Source: Lysobacter_L cavernae (GTDB taxonomy: Bacteria > Pseudomonadota > Gammaproteobacteria > Xanthomonadales > Xanthomonadaceae). From it: a stretch of DNA of 64,000 nucleotides. Below are positions 56,348 to 64,000 of the stretch, piece after piece; the stretch's first letter is position 1, and every line of letters starts with the position of its first letter. The notes under the pieces were generated by a model, which searched no databases, was not told where the DNA came from, and was given only the letters and a program-made list of their open reading frames with translations. The position numbers and the translations under genes are program-made. The stretch covers positions 186,001 through 250,000 of the forward strand of contig NZ_JBHRXK010000004.1 of NCBI RefSeq assembly GCF_042648505.1. The letters run 5' to 3'.

Positions 56348-59245
56348 TTACTGCAGCTTCGCGCGCTGCGTCGCCAGCGCCTCGCGCTGCAGGTTCCAGT
56401 CGGCCAGGCGCTTGCGTTCCTGCTCGACCACCGCCGCCGGTGCGTTGGCGACGAAGGTCTCGCTGGCGAGCTTGCCGTGGCACTTGCCGATCTCGCCGTC
56501 GACGCGCTTGAGTTCCTTGTCCAGGCGCGTGCGCTCGGCGTCGAGGTCGACCAGGCCTGCCAGCGGCACCAGCAGCTTGAGTTCGCCGACCAGGGTGGTG
56601 GCCGCGGCCGGCGCGGCGCCGGCGTCGGCGAGCACGTCGATGCGGTCGAGCCTGGTCAGGAAGCGCAGCTGCGAGTCGAAACGGGCGACGCGGGCGCGAT
56701 CGACCGGGCTGCAGTCGGCCAGCAGCAGCGGCACCGTCTTCGATGGCGCCACGTTGAGCTCGCTGCGGATCTTGCGCAACGCGGTGACCATCGCCTTGAG
56801 CCATTCGACGTCGGCTTCGGCGGCAGCGTAGTCCTGGGTGGCGAAATCGCCGGCCTGCGGGTACGGGCGCAGCATGATCGTGGTTTCACTGATGCCGAGC
56901 TTCGGCGCGACCTGTTGCCACAGCTCCTCGGTGACGAACGGGATCAGCGGATGCAGCAGCGACAGCAGGCGCTCGAGCACGTACAGCAGGGTGTGACGGG
57001 TGCTGTCGGCGGCCGCGCGGCCTTCATCAGTGGTGATGTCGCCGTTCAAGGCGGGCTTCGCCAGCTCGACGAACCAGTCGCAGAAGTCGTTCCAGGCGAA
57101 TTCGTACAGCGCCTGCGTCAGCAGGTCGAAGCGGTAGGCGGCGAAATGCTGCTCGACCTCGCGCGTGGTCTTGGCCAACTGCGCCAGGATCCAGCGCTCG
57201 GCGTCGGTTTTCGGGCTTGGAGCCCCTCTCCCCTCGGGAGAAGGGTTGGGGTGAGGGTGCGGCGAAGTGGAGGCGTTGCTGTTCTCCGAACCCTCATCCG
57301 TCGCTTCGCGCCACCTTCTTCCGGAGGGAGAAGGAATTTCAAAGCCCTCGGTGTTCATCAGCACGAAGCGCGTCGCGTTCCACAGCTTGTTGCAGAAGTT
57401 CTTGTAGCCCTCGGCGCGGCCGAGATCGAACTTGATGTCGCGGCCATGGGTGGCCAGCGCGGCGATGGTGAAGCGCAGCGCGTCGGCACCGAAGGCCGGG
57501 ATGCCCTCGGGGAATTCCTTGCGCGTGGCCTTCTCGATCTTCTCGGCCATCTTTGGCTGCATCAGGCCGCCGGTGCGCTTGGCCACCAGGTCGTCGAGCG
57601 AGATGCCATCGATCAGGTCGAGCGGGTCAAGCACGTTGCCCTTTGATTTCGACATCTTCTGGCCGTGCGCATCGCGCACCAGGCCGTGGATGTAGACGTC
57701 CTTGAACGGTACGCGGCCGGTGAAGTGGTCGGTCGCCATGATCATGCGCGCGACCCAGAAGAAGATGATGTCGAAGCCGGTGACCAGTACGCTCGACGGC
57801 ACGTAGCGATCAAAGCCACGTTCTTCCATCAACTGTTGGTTGGGCCAGCCCATGGTCGAGAACGGCCACAGCTGCGAGGAAAACCAGGTCTCGAGCACGT
57901 CGCTGTCCTGCGACAGCGCGACGTCGTGGCCGAGTCCATGCTTCGCGCGCACCTCGGCCTCGTTGCGGCCGACGTAGATGCGGCCGTCGTCGTCGTACCA
58001 GGCCGGGATGCGGTGGCCCCACCACAGCTGGCGGCTGATGCACCAATCCTGGATGTTCTCCATCCAGTGGCGGTAGGTGTTGATCCAGTTGGCGGGGACC
58101 AGCTTGACCTCGCCCTTCTCGACCAGCTCGAGGCCGCGCTTGGCCAGGCCGTCCATCTTCACGAACCACTGGTCGGTCAGGTACGGCTCGATCACCTGGC
58201 CGGTGCGGTCGCCGCGCGGCACCTGCAGCTTGTGCGGCTTGGTCTCGACCAGGCGGCCTTCGCTTTCGAGGTCGGCGAGCACGGCCTTGCGGGCATCAAA
58301 GCGATCCAGCCCGCGGTACTTTTCCGGCGCATTGCCGTTGACCGCGGCGGCATGGGTGAAGATGTTGATCAGCGGCAGGCCATGACGTTGTCCGACCTGG
58401 TAGTCGTTGAAGTCGTGCGCCGGCGTGACCTTGACCACGCCGGTGCCGAACTCGCGGTCGACGTAGTCGTCGGCGATCACCGGGATCTGCCGGCCGGTCA
58501 GCGGCAGGGTCACGGTCTTGCCGATCAGGTGAACGTAGCGCTCGTCCTGCGGATGGACCATGACCGCGGTGTCGCCAAGCATGGTTTCCGGGCGCGTGGT
58601 GGCGACGATGAGGTCACCGCTGCCGTCGCTGAGCGGGTAGCTGATCGACCACAGGAAGCCGTCTTCCTCCTCGTTGACGACCTCCAGGTCGGAGATCGCG
58701 GTCTTCAGCACCGGGTCCCAGTTGACCAGCCTTTGCCCACGGTAAACCAGGTCCTGCTCGTGCAGGCGCACGAACGCCTCGACCACCGCGTCGGCGGCCA
58801 TCGGGTCCATGGTGAAGACGCTGCGCGTCCAGTCGCCGGACGTGCCGAGGCGGCGCATCTGCCGCTCGATGGTGTCGCCGGAGTGCTGCTTCCACTCCCA
58901 GACCTTTTCGATGAAGCCGTCGCGGCCGAGGTCGTCACGGGTCAGGCCGTCGCGGCTGAGGTTGCGCGCCACCACCATCTCGGTGGCGATGCCGGCGTGG
59001 TCGCTGCCCATCTGCCACAGCGCATCAAAGCCGCGCATGCGGTGATAGCGGATCAGCGCGTCCTGCAGGGTGTGCTGGAAGGCGTGGCCCATGTGCAGGG
59101 TGCCGGTGACGTTCGGCGGCGGCAGCAGGATGGTGTACGGCTCGCCCTCGCCGCGCGGCTTGAATACGCCACTGCGCTCCCACTCTTCGTACAGGCGGGT
59201 TTCGAACTGCTTGGGGTCGTAGCTGGGGGCGAGGGTGTCGGTCAT
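56348..59245 (-). CDS. valS: Valyl-tRNA synthetase with an in-frame repeat insertion
   Basis: 965 residues from the ATG at 59245. Class I motifs: PPPNVTGTLHMGHAF (HIGH form HMGH) and GQKMSKSKGNVLDPLDLIDG. The editing domain includes TTRPETMLGDTAVMVHPQDE, the anticodon domain FDLLTQALYEFAWNDFCDWF, and a C-terminal coiled coil rich in Glu/Arg/Lys runs to the end. Between MNTEGFEIP and DAERWIL, E. coli has about 13 residues, but this protein has over 40, encoded by a palindromic repeat (57224-57334). It lies in the pepA-holC-valS operon, the order also found in E. coli; a REP pair separates it from holC. Confidence 0.95.
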   Translation of the reverse strand: MTDTLAPSYDPKQFETRLYEEWERSGVFKPRGEGEPYTILLPPPNVTGTLHMGHAFQHTLQDALIRYHRMRGFDALWQMGSDHAGIATEMVVARNLSRDGLTRDDLGRDGFIEKVWEWKQHSGDTIERQMRRLGTSGDWTRSVFTMDPMAADAVVEAFVRLHEQDLVYRGQRLVNWDPVLKTAISDLEVVNEEEDGFLWSISYPLSDGSGDLIVATTRPETMLGDTAVMVHPQDERYVHLIGKTVTLPLTGRQIPVIADDYVDREFGTGVVKVTPAHDFNDYQVGQRHGLPLINIFTHAAAVNGNAPEKYRGLDRFDARKAVLADLESEGRLVETKPHKLQVPRGDRTGQVIEPYLTDQWFVKMDGLAKRGLELVEKGEVKLVPANWINTYRHWMENIQDWCISRQLWWGHRIPAWYDDDGRIYVGRNEAEVRAKHGLGHDVALSQDSDVLETWFSSQLWPFSTMGWPNQQLMEERGFDRYVPSSVLVTGFDIIFFWVARMIMATDHFTGRVPFKDVYIHGLVRDAHGQKMSKSKGNVLDPLDLIDGISLDDLVAKRTGGLMQPKMAEKIEKATRKEFPEGIPAFGADALRFTIAALATHGRDIKFDLGRAEGYKNFCNKLWNATRFVLMNTEGFEIPSPSGRRWREATDEGSENSNASTSPHPHPNPSPEGRGAPSPKTDAERWILAQLAKTTREVEQHFAAYRFDLLTQALYEFAWNDFCDWFVELAKPALNGDITTDEGRAAADSTRHTLLYVLERLLSLLHPLIPFVTEELWQQVAPKLGISETTIMLRPYPQAGDFATQDYAAAEADVEWLKAMVTALRKIRSELNVAPSKTVPLLLADCSPVDRARVARFDSQLRFLTRLDRIDVLADAGAAPAAATTLVGELKLLVPLAGLVDLDAERTRLDKELKRVDGEIGKCHGKLASETFVANAPAAVVEQERKRLADWNLQREALATQRAKLQ
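57224..57334. repeat. Palindromic repeat element inside the valS coding sequence
   Basis: The left end CCCTCTCCCCTCGGGAGAAG and the right end CCTTCTTCCGGAGGGAGAAGG are each imperfect palindromes. Between them GGGGTGAGGGT faces ACCCTCATCCG. Read in the valS frame it gives the low-complexity peptide with SPHPHPNPSPEGRGA. PEGxGA peptides of this kind are the usual translation of dispersed repeats in this group. Confidence 0.75.
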
Positions 59246-59268
59246 GTCCGAGTCTTTGTTTCTTTTGC

Positions 59269-59376
59269 CGTCATCCCCGCGAAGGCGGGGATCCATGGAC
59301 TTTGTGTTTTACGGGTTCAACGTCCTTGGATTCCCGCCGGAGCCTGTCCTGAGCGGGCCGAAGGGCGGGAATGACG
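59269..59376. repeat. REP-like paired palindrome between holC and valS
   Basis: The left unit CGTCATCCCCGCG/AAGGCGGGGATCC lies at 59269-59295. The right unit TTGGATTCCCGCC...GGGCGGGAATGACG ends at 59376 and is expanded in its centre by about 20 bases (GCCTGTCCTGAGCGGGCC). It is the same family as the copies at 37816 and 50237. Confidence 0.82.
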
Positions 59377-59383
59377 CAGGGCG

Positions 59384-59806
59384 TTACATGTCGTATTTCT
59401 TCAGCTCCAGGCCGCGTGCCTGGTACTGCTTCCAGCGCTCGCGCAACGGGCCACGCGCGCTGTCGTCGGCCGGCACCACTTCGAGCACGCGCTCGAAGCC
59501 ATCGCCGACAGGCTCGTCGCGCAGGTTGATCACCAGCGGGCGCATCGGCGTGTCGGTGTCGGGCGCGGCGATCAGCACCGGTGCGAGTTCGTCCTCGTCG
59601 TCGCCGGCGATCTGGTGCGGGATGTAGGCGTCCTCGTCGAACGCCCACAGCAGCTCGTCGATCTGCTCGGCCTGTTCGGCATCGCGCGCCAGCACCAGCG
59701 TCCACAGGTTGGCATCGTGCGCCTTGCGCGCGAGTTCGCAGACGAGCAGCAGAGGCTCCTCGCGGAACCGCTCCTTCTGGATCAGGTAGAAGTCCGCGCG
59801 CGCCAC
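59384..59806 (-). CDS. holC: DNA polymerase III chi subunit
   Basis: 140 residues. MARADFYLIQKERFREEPL, LLVCELARKAHDANLWTLVL, QAEQIDELLWAFDEDAYIPH and PLVINLRDEPVGDGFERVLE are the HolC pattern, slightly shorter than E. coli (147). Chi binds SSB and, through psi, ties the clamp loader to the lagging strand. It starts 4 bases after the pepA stop and precedes valS. The gene for its probable partner psi is at 55427. Confidence 0.92.
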   Translation of the reverse strand: MARADFYLIQKERFREEPLLLVCELARKAHDANLWTLVLARDAEQAEQIDELLWAFDEDAYIPHQIAGDDEDELAPVLIAAPDTDTPMRPLVINLRDEPVGDGFERVLEVVPADDSARGPLRERWKQYQARGLELKKYDM

Positions 59807-59810
59807 GCGA

Positions 59811-61289
59811 TCAGGCCGCGCGGTCCAACAGCCACTGGCTCAGCAGGCCGACCGGGCGACCGGTGGCCATGCCGCGCTTGCCTTCATCGCTGGCGCTGCC
59901 GGCGATGTCCAGGTGTGCCCAGCGCTGGCCCTCGGCGAAGCGCGCCAGGAAGCAGCCGGCGGTGATCGCGCCGGCCCAGCGGCCGCCGATGTTGTAGACG
60001 TCGGCAAAGCTGGACTCCAGCAGGGTCTGGTACTCGTCCCACAGCGGCAGGCGCCAGGCGCGGTCGAACACGTTCTCGCCGGCGTCGAGCAGTTCGGCGG
60101 CGAGGTCGTCGTGCTTGCTCATCAGGCCCGAGGCGTACTTGCCCAGCGCGACCATGCAGGCGCCGGTCAGTGTGGCGACGTCGACCAGCGCAGCCGGCTC
60201 GAAGCGCTGCGCGTAGGTCAGCGAGTCGCACAGGATCAGGCGGCCCTCGGCGTCGGTGTTGCCCACTTCAATCGTTTTGCCGGACATGCTGGTGAGCACG
60301 TCGGACGGGCGGTAGGCGTCGGCGTCGGGCATGTTCTCGACCGCCGGCACGATCACCACCAGGTTGATCGGCAGCTGCATGCCGACCGCGGACACGAACG
60401 TGCCCATCACGGTGGCGCCGCCGCACATGTCGTATTTCATCTCCTCGATCCCGCCCTGGGTCTTGAGGTTGATGCCGCCGGTGTCGAAGGTGATGCCCTT
60501 GCCGACCAGCACGAAGGGTTTGGCGTCGCCACCGTTGCTGTACTTGAGCACGATCAGCTTGGGCGGATTGGCCGAGCCGCGGCCGACCGCGAGCAGCGAG
60601 CCCATGCCCAGCTCGGTCATCTGCGCCACGTCGAGCACCTCGCACGAGGTGGTGGCGAAGCGGCCGGCGAATTCCTGCGCCTGCTGCGCCAGATAGGCCG
60701 GGTTGCAGATGTTCGGCGGCAGGTTGCCCAGCTCGCGCGAGAACTGCACGCCGGCGGCGATCGCCTGGCCCTGGGCCAGCGCAACCGGGTCGCTGCCCAG
60801 GACGGCGAAGGTGCGCAGGCCCGGTTCGTCCTTTTTCTTGCCGTTGGCGCCGAGCGTGGCGGTGTAGCGGTAGCAGGCGTGATCGGCGGTGATCACGGCC
60901 TGGCGGATCGCCCAGGCGGCATCGCGGCCGGCGACCGGCACTTCGCTCAGGGTGAACAGCGCGGTGGCGACCGGGCCGGACTTGAGGGCGCGGGCGGCAT
61001 CGCCCACGGCCTTGAGGTACTGCGGCACGCCGAACTTGCCGGCCTCACCGAGGCCGACCACCAGCACCCGCGGCGCGGCGACGCCGGCCAGGTCGTGCAG
61101 CAGCGCGGTCTTGCCGGTCTTGCCGCTGAGGTCGCCACGCTCCAGCAGGGCGCGCAGGCGGCCACCGCTGGCGTCGTCAAGCGCCTGCGCCGTCGGCGTC
61201 AGGCTGTGGTCGGCGAAGGCGCCTACCACGATGCAATCGGTGTGGGCGGCGGCGGGGGCGTCGCGGTTCAGGGTGAATTCGAGGGCCAT
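59811..61289 (-). CDS. pepA: Leucyl aminopeptidase (cytosol aminopeptidase, M17)
   Basis: 492 residues from the ATG at 61289; the open frame upstream lacks family sequence. Two-metal active site: VGKGITFDTGGINLK (Lys, Asp), MKYDMCGGATVMG and the signature NTDAEGRLILCDSLTYA. The RLPLWDEYQTLLES and AGAITAGCFLARF segments complete the catalytic domain. It removes N-terminal residues from peptides as a hexamer. In E. coli PepA also binds DNA and regulates transcription. It is the first gene of pepA-holC-valS and is divergent from lptF with a 179-base gap. Confidence 0.95.
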   Translation of the reverse strand: MALEFTLNRDAPAAAHTDCIVVGAFADHSLTPTAQALDDASGGRLRALLERGDLSGKTGKTALLHDLAGVAAPRVLVVGLGEAGKFGVPQYLKAVGDAARALKSGPVATALFTLSEVPVAGRDAAWAIRQAVITADHACYRYTATLGANGKKKDEPGLRTFAVLGSDPVALAQGQAIAAGVQFSRELGNLPPNICNPAYLAQQAQEFAGRFATTSCEVLDVAQMTELGMGSLLAVGRGSANPPKLIVLKYSNGGDAKPFVLVGKGITFDTGGINLKTQGGIEEMKYDMCGGATVMGTFVSAVGMQLPINLVVIVPAVENMPDADAYRPSDVLTSMSGKTIEVGNTDAEGRLILCDSLTYAQRFEPAALVDVATLTGACMVALGKYASGLMSKHDDLAAELLDAGENVFDRAWRLPLWDEYQTLLESSFADVYNIGGRWAGAITAGCFLARFAEGQRWAHLDIAGSASDEGKRGMATGRPVGLLSQWLLDRAA

Positions 61290-61468
61290 CCAACAGATTC
61301 CCGTGTAATGAAAGCAGGCGGAGATAAAGCAACCAAGTTCCGTACAATCGAGCGGTGGTGAGTGGGTGCAATGCCCCGGGCCGCGCATGCGCAGCCAGCT
61401 CACGCCCTCGGACGAATCTCCGATTTTAGAACAAGTTCCCAGATCAAGCCGCCCCGAAGCCCAAATCG

Positions 61469-62563
61469 ATGCCCAAGCTGGACCGCTACCTGCTGAGCGA
61501 ATTCGCCCAGGCGATCTTCGCCACCCTGGTGGTGCTGCTGATCGTCACCGTCGGCGGCGCCTTCACCGACGTGCTGCAGGACATCGCCCGCGGGCGCGTG
61601 CCGGCCGGGATGATGCTGGCCCAGCTCGGCCTGGTGCTGATCAAGTGGCTGCCGCTGATCCTGCCGCTGGCGCTGATGCTGGGGCTGATGATGGGGGTCG
61701 GCCGGCTCTACCGCGACTCGGAGATGCCGGTGATCGCCTCGATCGGCGTCGGTCCGCGCCGGCTGCTCAAGCCGCTGCTGCTGGCGGTGCTGCCGATCGT
61801 GGCGGTGGTCGCGGCCTGCTCGCTGTGGCTGGGGCCGTGGGCCGACCGCATGTCCAAGCAGATGGTCAACGAGGCGAACCGCAACCTGATCATGGCCGGT
61901 CTGGAGCCGGGCAGCTTCACCTGGCTCCCCGGCGGCGACGGCGTGATCTACGTTGGCAGCATGTCCAAGGACGGCAGCCAGCTGCAGCGCGTGTTCGTCT
62001 ACCGTGATTCCGGCGACCGCATCGACATCACCTCCGCCGCCAGTGGCGCACTGACCGTCGGCGACAGCGGCGACCGCTACCTGACCCTGCAACAGGGCTT
62101 CCAGGTCGAAGGCCCGCACTACGTCGGGCGCGATTTCCGCCTGATGCGCTATGCCAGCAACCAGGTGCTGCTGCCGGTCAATGAAATGAAATACGACCCG
62201 GATGCGCCGGAAATGCTGCCGACCACGGCACTGTTCGGCGACGCGCGGCCCGAGGCCAACGCCCAGTTGCACTACCGGCTGGCGCCGCCGTTGCTGACCC
62301 TGGCCTTTGCGCTGATGGCGGTGCCGCTGGCGCGCAGCATGCCGCGCCAGGCGCGCTACGGTCGCATCCTGATGGGGTTTCTGGCCTACCTGATCGGGCA
62401 GAACCTGATGATGGCCGGGCGCGGCTGGCTGGAGGACGGCAAGATCGCCGGCTTCCTCGGCCTGTGGTGGCTGGTGCTGCCGGCGCTGGCGATCGCGCTG
62501 TGGCTGTACTTCCGCGACGGCCGGCTGGGGCGGGCCAAGGGCGTGAGCGGAGCGACGCCATGA
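61469..62563 (+). CDS. lptF: LPS export ABC transporter permease LptF
   Basis: 364 residues. MPKLDRYLLSEFAQAIFATL starts helix 1, six membrane helices are arranged 3+3, and a periplasmic beta-jellyroll lies between (about 130-260). ARGRVPAGMMLAQLGLVLIKWLPLILP and RYGRILMGFLAYLIGQNLM are conserved parts. With LptG and the LptB ATPase it extracts LPS from the inner membrane and passes it to LptC/LptA. The stop overlaps the lptG start. The O-antigen made by the locus at 19-36 kb would travel this way once joined to lipid A-core. Confidence 0.93.
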   Translation: MPKLDRYLLSEFAQAIFATLVVLLIVTVGGAFTDVLQDIARGRVPAGMMLAQLGLVLIKWLPLILPLALMLGLMMGVGRLYRDSEMPVIASIGVGPRRLLKPLLLAVLPIVAVVAACSLWLGPWADRMSKQMVNEANRNLIMAGLEPGSFTWLPGGDGVIYVGSMSKDGSQLQRVFVYRDSGDRIDITSAASGALTVGDSGDRYLTLQQGFQVEGPHYVGRDFRLMRYASNQVLLPVNEMKYDPDAPEMLPTTALFGDARPEANAQLHYRLAPPLLTLAFALMAVPLARSMPRQARYGRILMGFLAYLIGQNLMMAGRGWLEDGKIAGFLGLWWLVLPALAIALWLYFRDGRLGRAKGVSGATP

Positions 62564-63660
62564 GGCTGCTGCCGAAGATCCACGACGTCTACGTCGGCAA
62601 GACCGTGCTCGGCACCGTGCTGCTGACCTGGGCGGTGCTGCTGGGGCTGGATTTCATGCTGAGCTTCGTCAGCGAGTTCGGCGACGTCGGCAAGGGCAAG
62701 TACGGCTTCGTGCAGGCCCTGACCTACATGATCTACACCGTGCCGCGGCGCTTGCATTACCTGTTCCCGTACGCGGCGGTGATCGGTTCGCTGATGGCGC
62801 TCGGCCAGCTGGCGGCGACCTCGGAGCTGACCGCGCTGCGCGCGCTGGGCCTGTCGCGGCGCCGGCTCAGCCTGGCCGTGGCCGGCGCGCTGGCGCTGCT
62901 GACCGCCTTGATGGTGCTCAACGGCGAAAGCTTCGGCCCCTGGGGCCAGCATCGCGCCGAGGCGCTCAAGGCGGCGGCGAAGTCCGGCAACACGGTGGTG
63001 GCGCAGTACACCGGGCTGTGGGCGCGCGAGGGCGAGATCATCCTGCACGCGCAGGGCGGGCAGGAGCGCGAGAAGGACGGCGACAGCTGGCTTGAGCTCA
63101 ACAGCGTCACCTTCTACGAGTTTGCCGACGACGGTCGCCTGCAGTCGATGGCGTTCGCCAAGGTCGCCGAGCACCGCCCGGGCGGCTGGCAGTTGCGCGA
63201 CATCACCCGCACCCATTTCGATGCCAAGTCGGTGCGACAGGAGCAGGTCAAGCAGGAGCGCTGGGAGTCCAAACTCGACGCCGCCGCGCTGTCGGCCGGC
63301 ACCGAGCGGCCGCGCTACCTGTCGTCGCTGGACCTGCGCAAGGCCATCGAATACCGCCTGCGCAACGGCCTGGACGCGTCCGAGTTCCAGGAGCATTACT
63401 GGGGCCGTTGGTTCTATCCGATCAACGTGCTGGCGTTGTGCCTGGCGGCGGTGCCGTTCGCGTTCGGCTCGCTGCGCAGCGGCGGCATGGGCAAGCGCTT
63501 GTTCATCGGCATCGTGTTCGCGCTCGGCTTCTGGCTGCTGCAGACGCAGTTCGTGAAGCTGGCGACGGTGTACAAGTTCGACTACCGCATCGCCTACCTG
63601 TTGCCGACGCTGATCATGATTGGCGTGTCGGCTTATCTGTTCAAGAAACGGAGCGGTTGA
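62560..63660 (+). CDS. lptG: LPS export ABC transporter permease LptG
   Basis: 366 residues from the ATG at 62560 (ATGA overlap with lptF). DVYVGKTVLGTVLLTWAVLL, FPYAAVIGSLMALGQLAATSEL and TALRALGLSRRRLSLAVAGAL are the LptG/YjgQ signature. The periplasmic jellyroll (about 130-260) is followed by helices 4-6 (FYPINVLALCLAAVPFAFGSLR). It forms the LptB2FG complex with LptF. It ends in KKRSG at 63660. Confidence 0.93.
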   Translation: MRLLPKIHDVYVGKTVLGTVLLTWAVLLGLDFMLSFVSEFGDVGKGKYGFVQALTYMIYTVPRRLHYLFPYAAVIGSLMALGQLAATSELTALRALGLSRRRLSLAVAGALALLTALMVLNGESFGPWGQHRAEALKAAAKSGNTVVAQYTGLWAREGEIILHAQGGQEREKDGDSWLELNSVTFYEFADDGRLQSMAFAKVAEHRPGGWQLRDITRTHFDAKSVRQEQVKQERWESKLDAAALSAGTERPRYLSSLDLRKAIEYRLRNGLDASEFQEHYWGRWFYPINVLALCLAAVPFAFGSLRSGGMGKRLFIGIVFALGFWLLQTQFVKLATVYKFDYRIAYLLPTLIMIGVSAYLFKKRSG

Positions 63661-63688
63661 GGCGGGTCTTCCCTTCCGCGATCTTGAT

Positions 63689-63717
63689 CGTCATCCCAGT
63701 GAAGGCGGGGATCCAGG
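63689..63717. repeat. Single REP-like unit after lptG
   Basis: CGTCATCCCAGTG/AAGGCGGGGATCC is one arm of the family seen at 37816, 50237 and 59269. The stem is degenerate and the facing partner is absent. Confidence 0.65.
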
Positions 63718-63780
63718 GATGCTGGCTCTGATCGTTTGTTGTTGAAAGCCAAAGCTTCCGTCCGCTGCCGCGGCCGGGTC

Positions 63781-63922
63781 ACTTTCTCTTGCTGGCCCAA
63801 GAGAAAGTAACCAAAGAGAAGGGCTTTCCTCGACACATCAGTCCCACAACCGGAGCGGTTGAGGGGATTTTCCGACTCGCCATCCATGGCTCGGTCGGAA
63901 AACGGCGCACATCCTGTGCGCC
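63781..63922. repeat. Dispersed repeat with three nested hairpins
   Basis: Perfect inverted repeats lie in series: ACTTTCTCTT / AAGAGAAAGT (63781-63790, 63799-63808), TTTTCCGAC / GTCGGAAAA (63868-63876, 63894-63902) and GGCGCACA / TGTGCGCC (63904-63911, 63915-63922). The 340 bases from the lptG stop to the window end contain no convincing gene. Frames here give only low-complexity artefact peptides. The element resembles dispersed repeats of this bacterial family. Confidence 0.55.
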
Positions 63923-64000
63923 GCCCTTTGGGTCTGGAGAAGTGGTGGGCTGCTCAAAAGCCGAAGGCAATGCTGATCAAGTCCCCTTTGCTTGTCATTC

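Overview
The window is a stretch of GC-rich gammaproteobacterial chromosome from the Xanthomonadaceae/Lysobacteraceae (Xanthomonas, Lysobacter, Luteimonas or close kin). The inference rests on gene content and order. The large polysaccharide locus sits between a cystathionine gamma-synthase/lyase gene (metB) and etfA, which is the conserved site of the LPS O-antigen cluster in Xanthomonas. Nearby are xanB, a CoA-transferase pair, galE, a short H-NS protein with a TWTGRGKQPRW motif, and a sigma factor/Ser-Thr kinase/TPR unit. The intergenic spaces carry REP-like palindromes. No transposase, integrase, phage gene, CRISPR array or rRNA is visible.

Layout. 1-3250: end of speD, coq7 and a GlcF-like Fe-S protein, then rplM-rpsI and tRNA-Gln(CUG). 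3400-11200: an accessory region with an ECF sigma factor and a membrane Ser/Thr kinase with TPRs, a decayed relic of a second kinase gene, a trimeric autotransporter adhesin, and a serine hydrolase whose catalytic domain is split by a four-repeat insertion. 11372-19158: tyrosine-catabolism enzymes, the pilus retraction ATPase pilU, an OmpA-like pair, and the two transsulfuration genes. 19155-36860: the O-antigen locus. An ABC exporter (wzm/wzt), a glycosyltransferase, wecC, three large multidomain glycosyltransferases built from shared modules, a lipoprotein, an OafA-type acyltransferase, a methyltransferase and a DUF6270-like protein lie on the plus strand, with wecB convergent. 36860-46186: etfAB, xanB, an ATP-grasp protein, CoA transferase, galE, ETF-ubiquinone oxidoreductase and alkB. 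46198-49866: a four-gene MCE/Mla-type lipid transporter. 50426-64000: a ThrE-like exporter, H-NS, proS, pssA-holD-rimI, pepA-holC-valS, lptFG, and a repeat-rich end.

How the parts fit. XanB (GDP-mannose), GalE (UDP-galactose) and WecB/WecC (UDP-ManNAcA) supply sugar nucleotides. The glycosyltransferases polymerise and decorate a glycan that Wzm/Wzt export. LptF/LptG then take finished LPS onward from the inner membrane. The locus is stitched to its housekeeping flanks at both ends: the wzm start overlaps the metB stop, and the wecB start overlaps the etfA stop.

The observations I rate highest are these. (a) Three adjacent glycosyltransferases are recombinations of a small module set, one of them methyltransferase/coiled-coil/glycosyltransferase, with an in-frame A10 tract at the junction. 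(b) An apparently undescribed domain of about 100 residues occurs as a lipoprotein and again as the C-terminus of the neighbouring acyltransferase. (c) A beta-lactamase-fold hydrolase carries a repeat domain between its SxxK and YxN motifs. (d) A repeat element has been absorbed in frame into valS. All functional statements are from reading the sequence; no database search was run.
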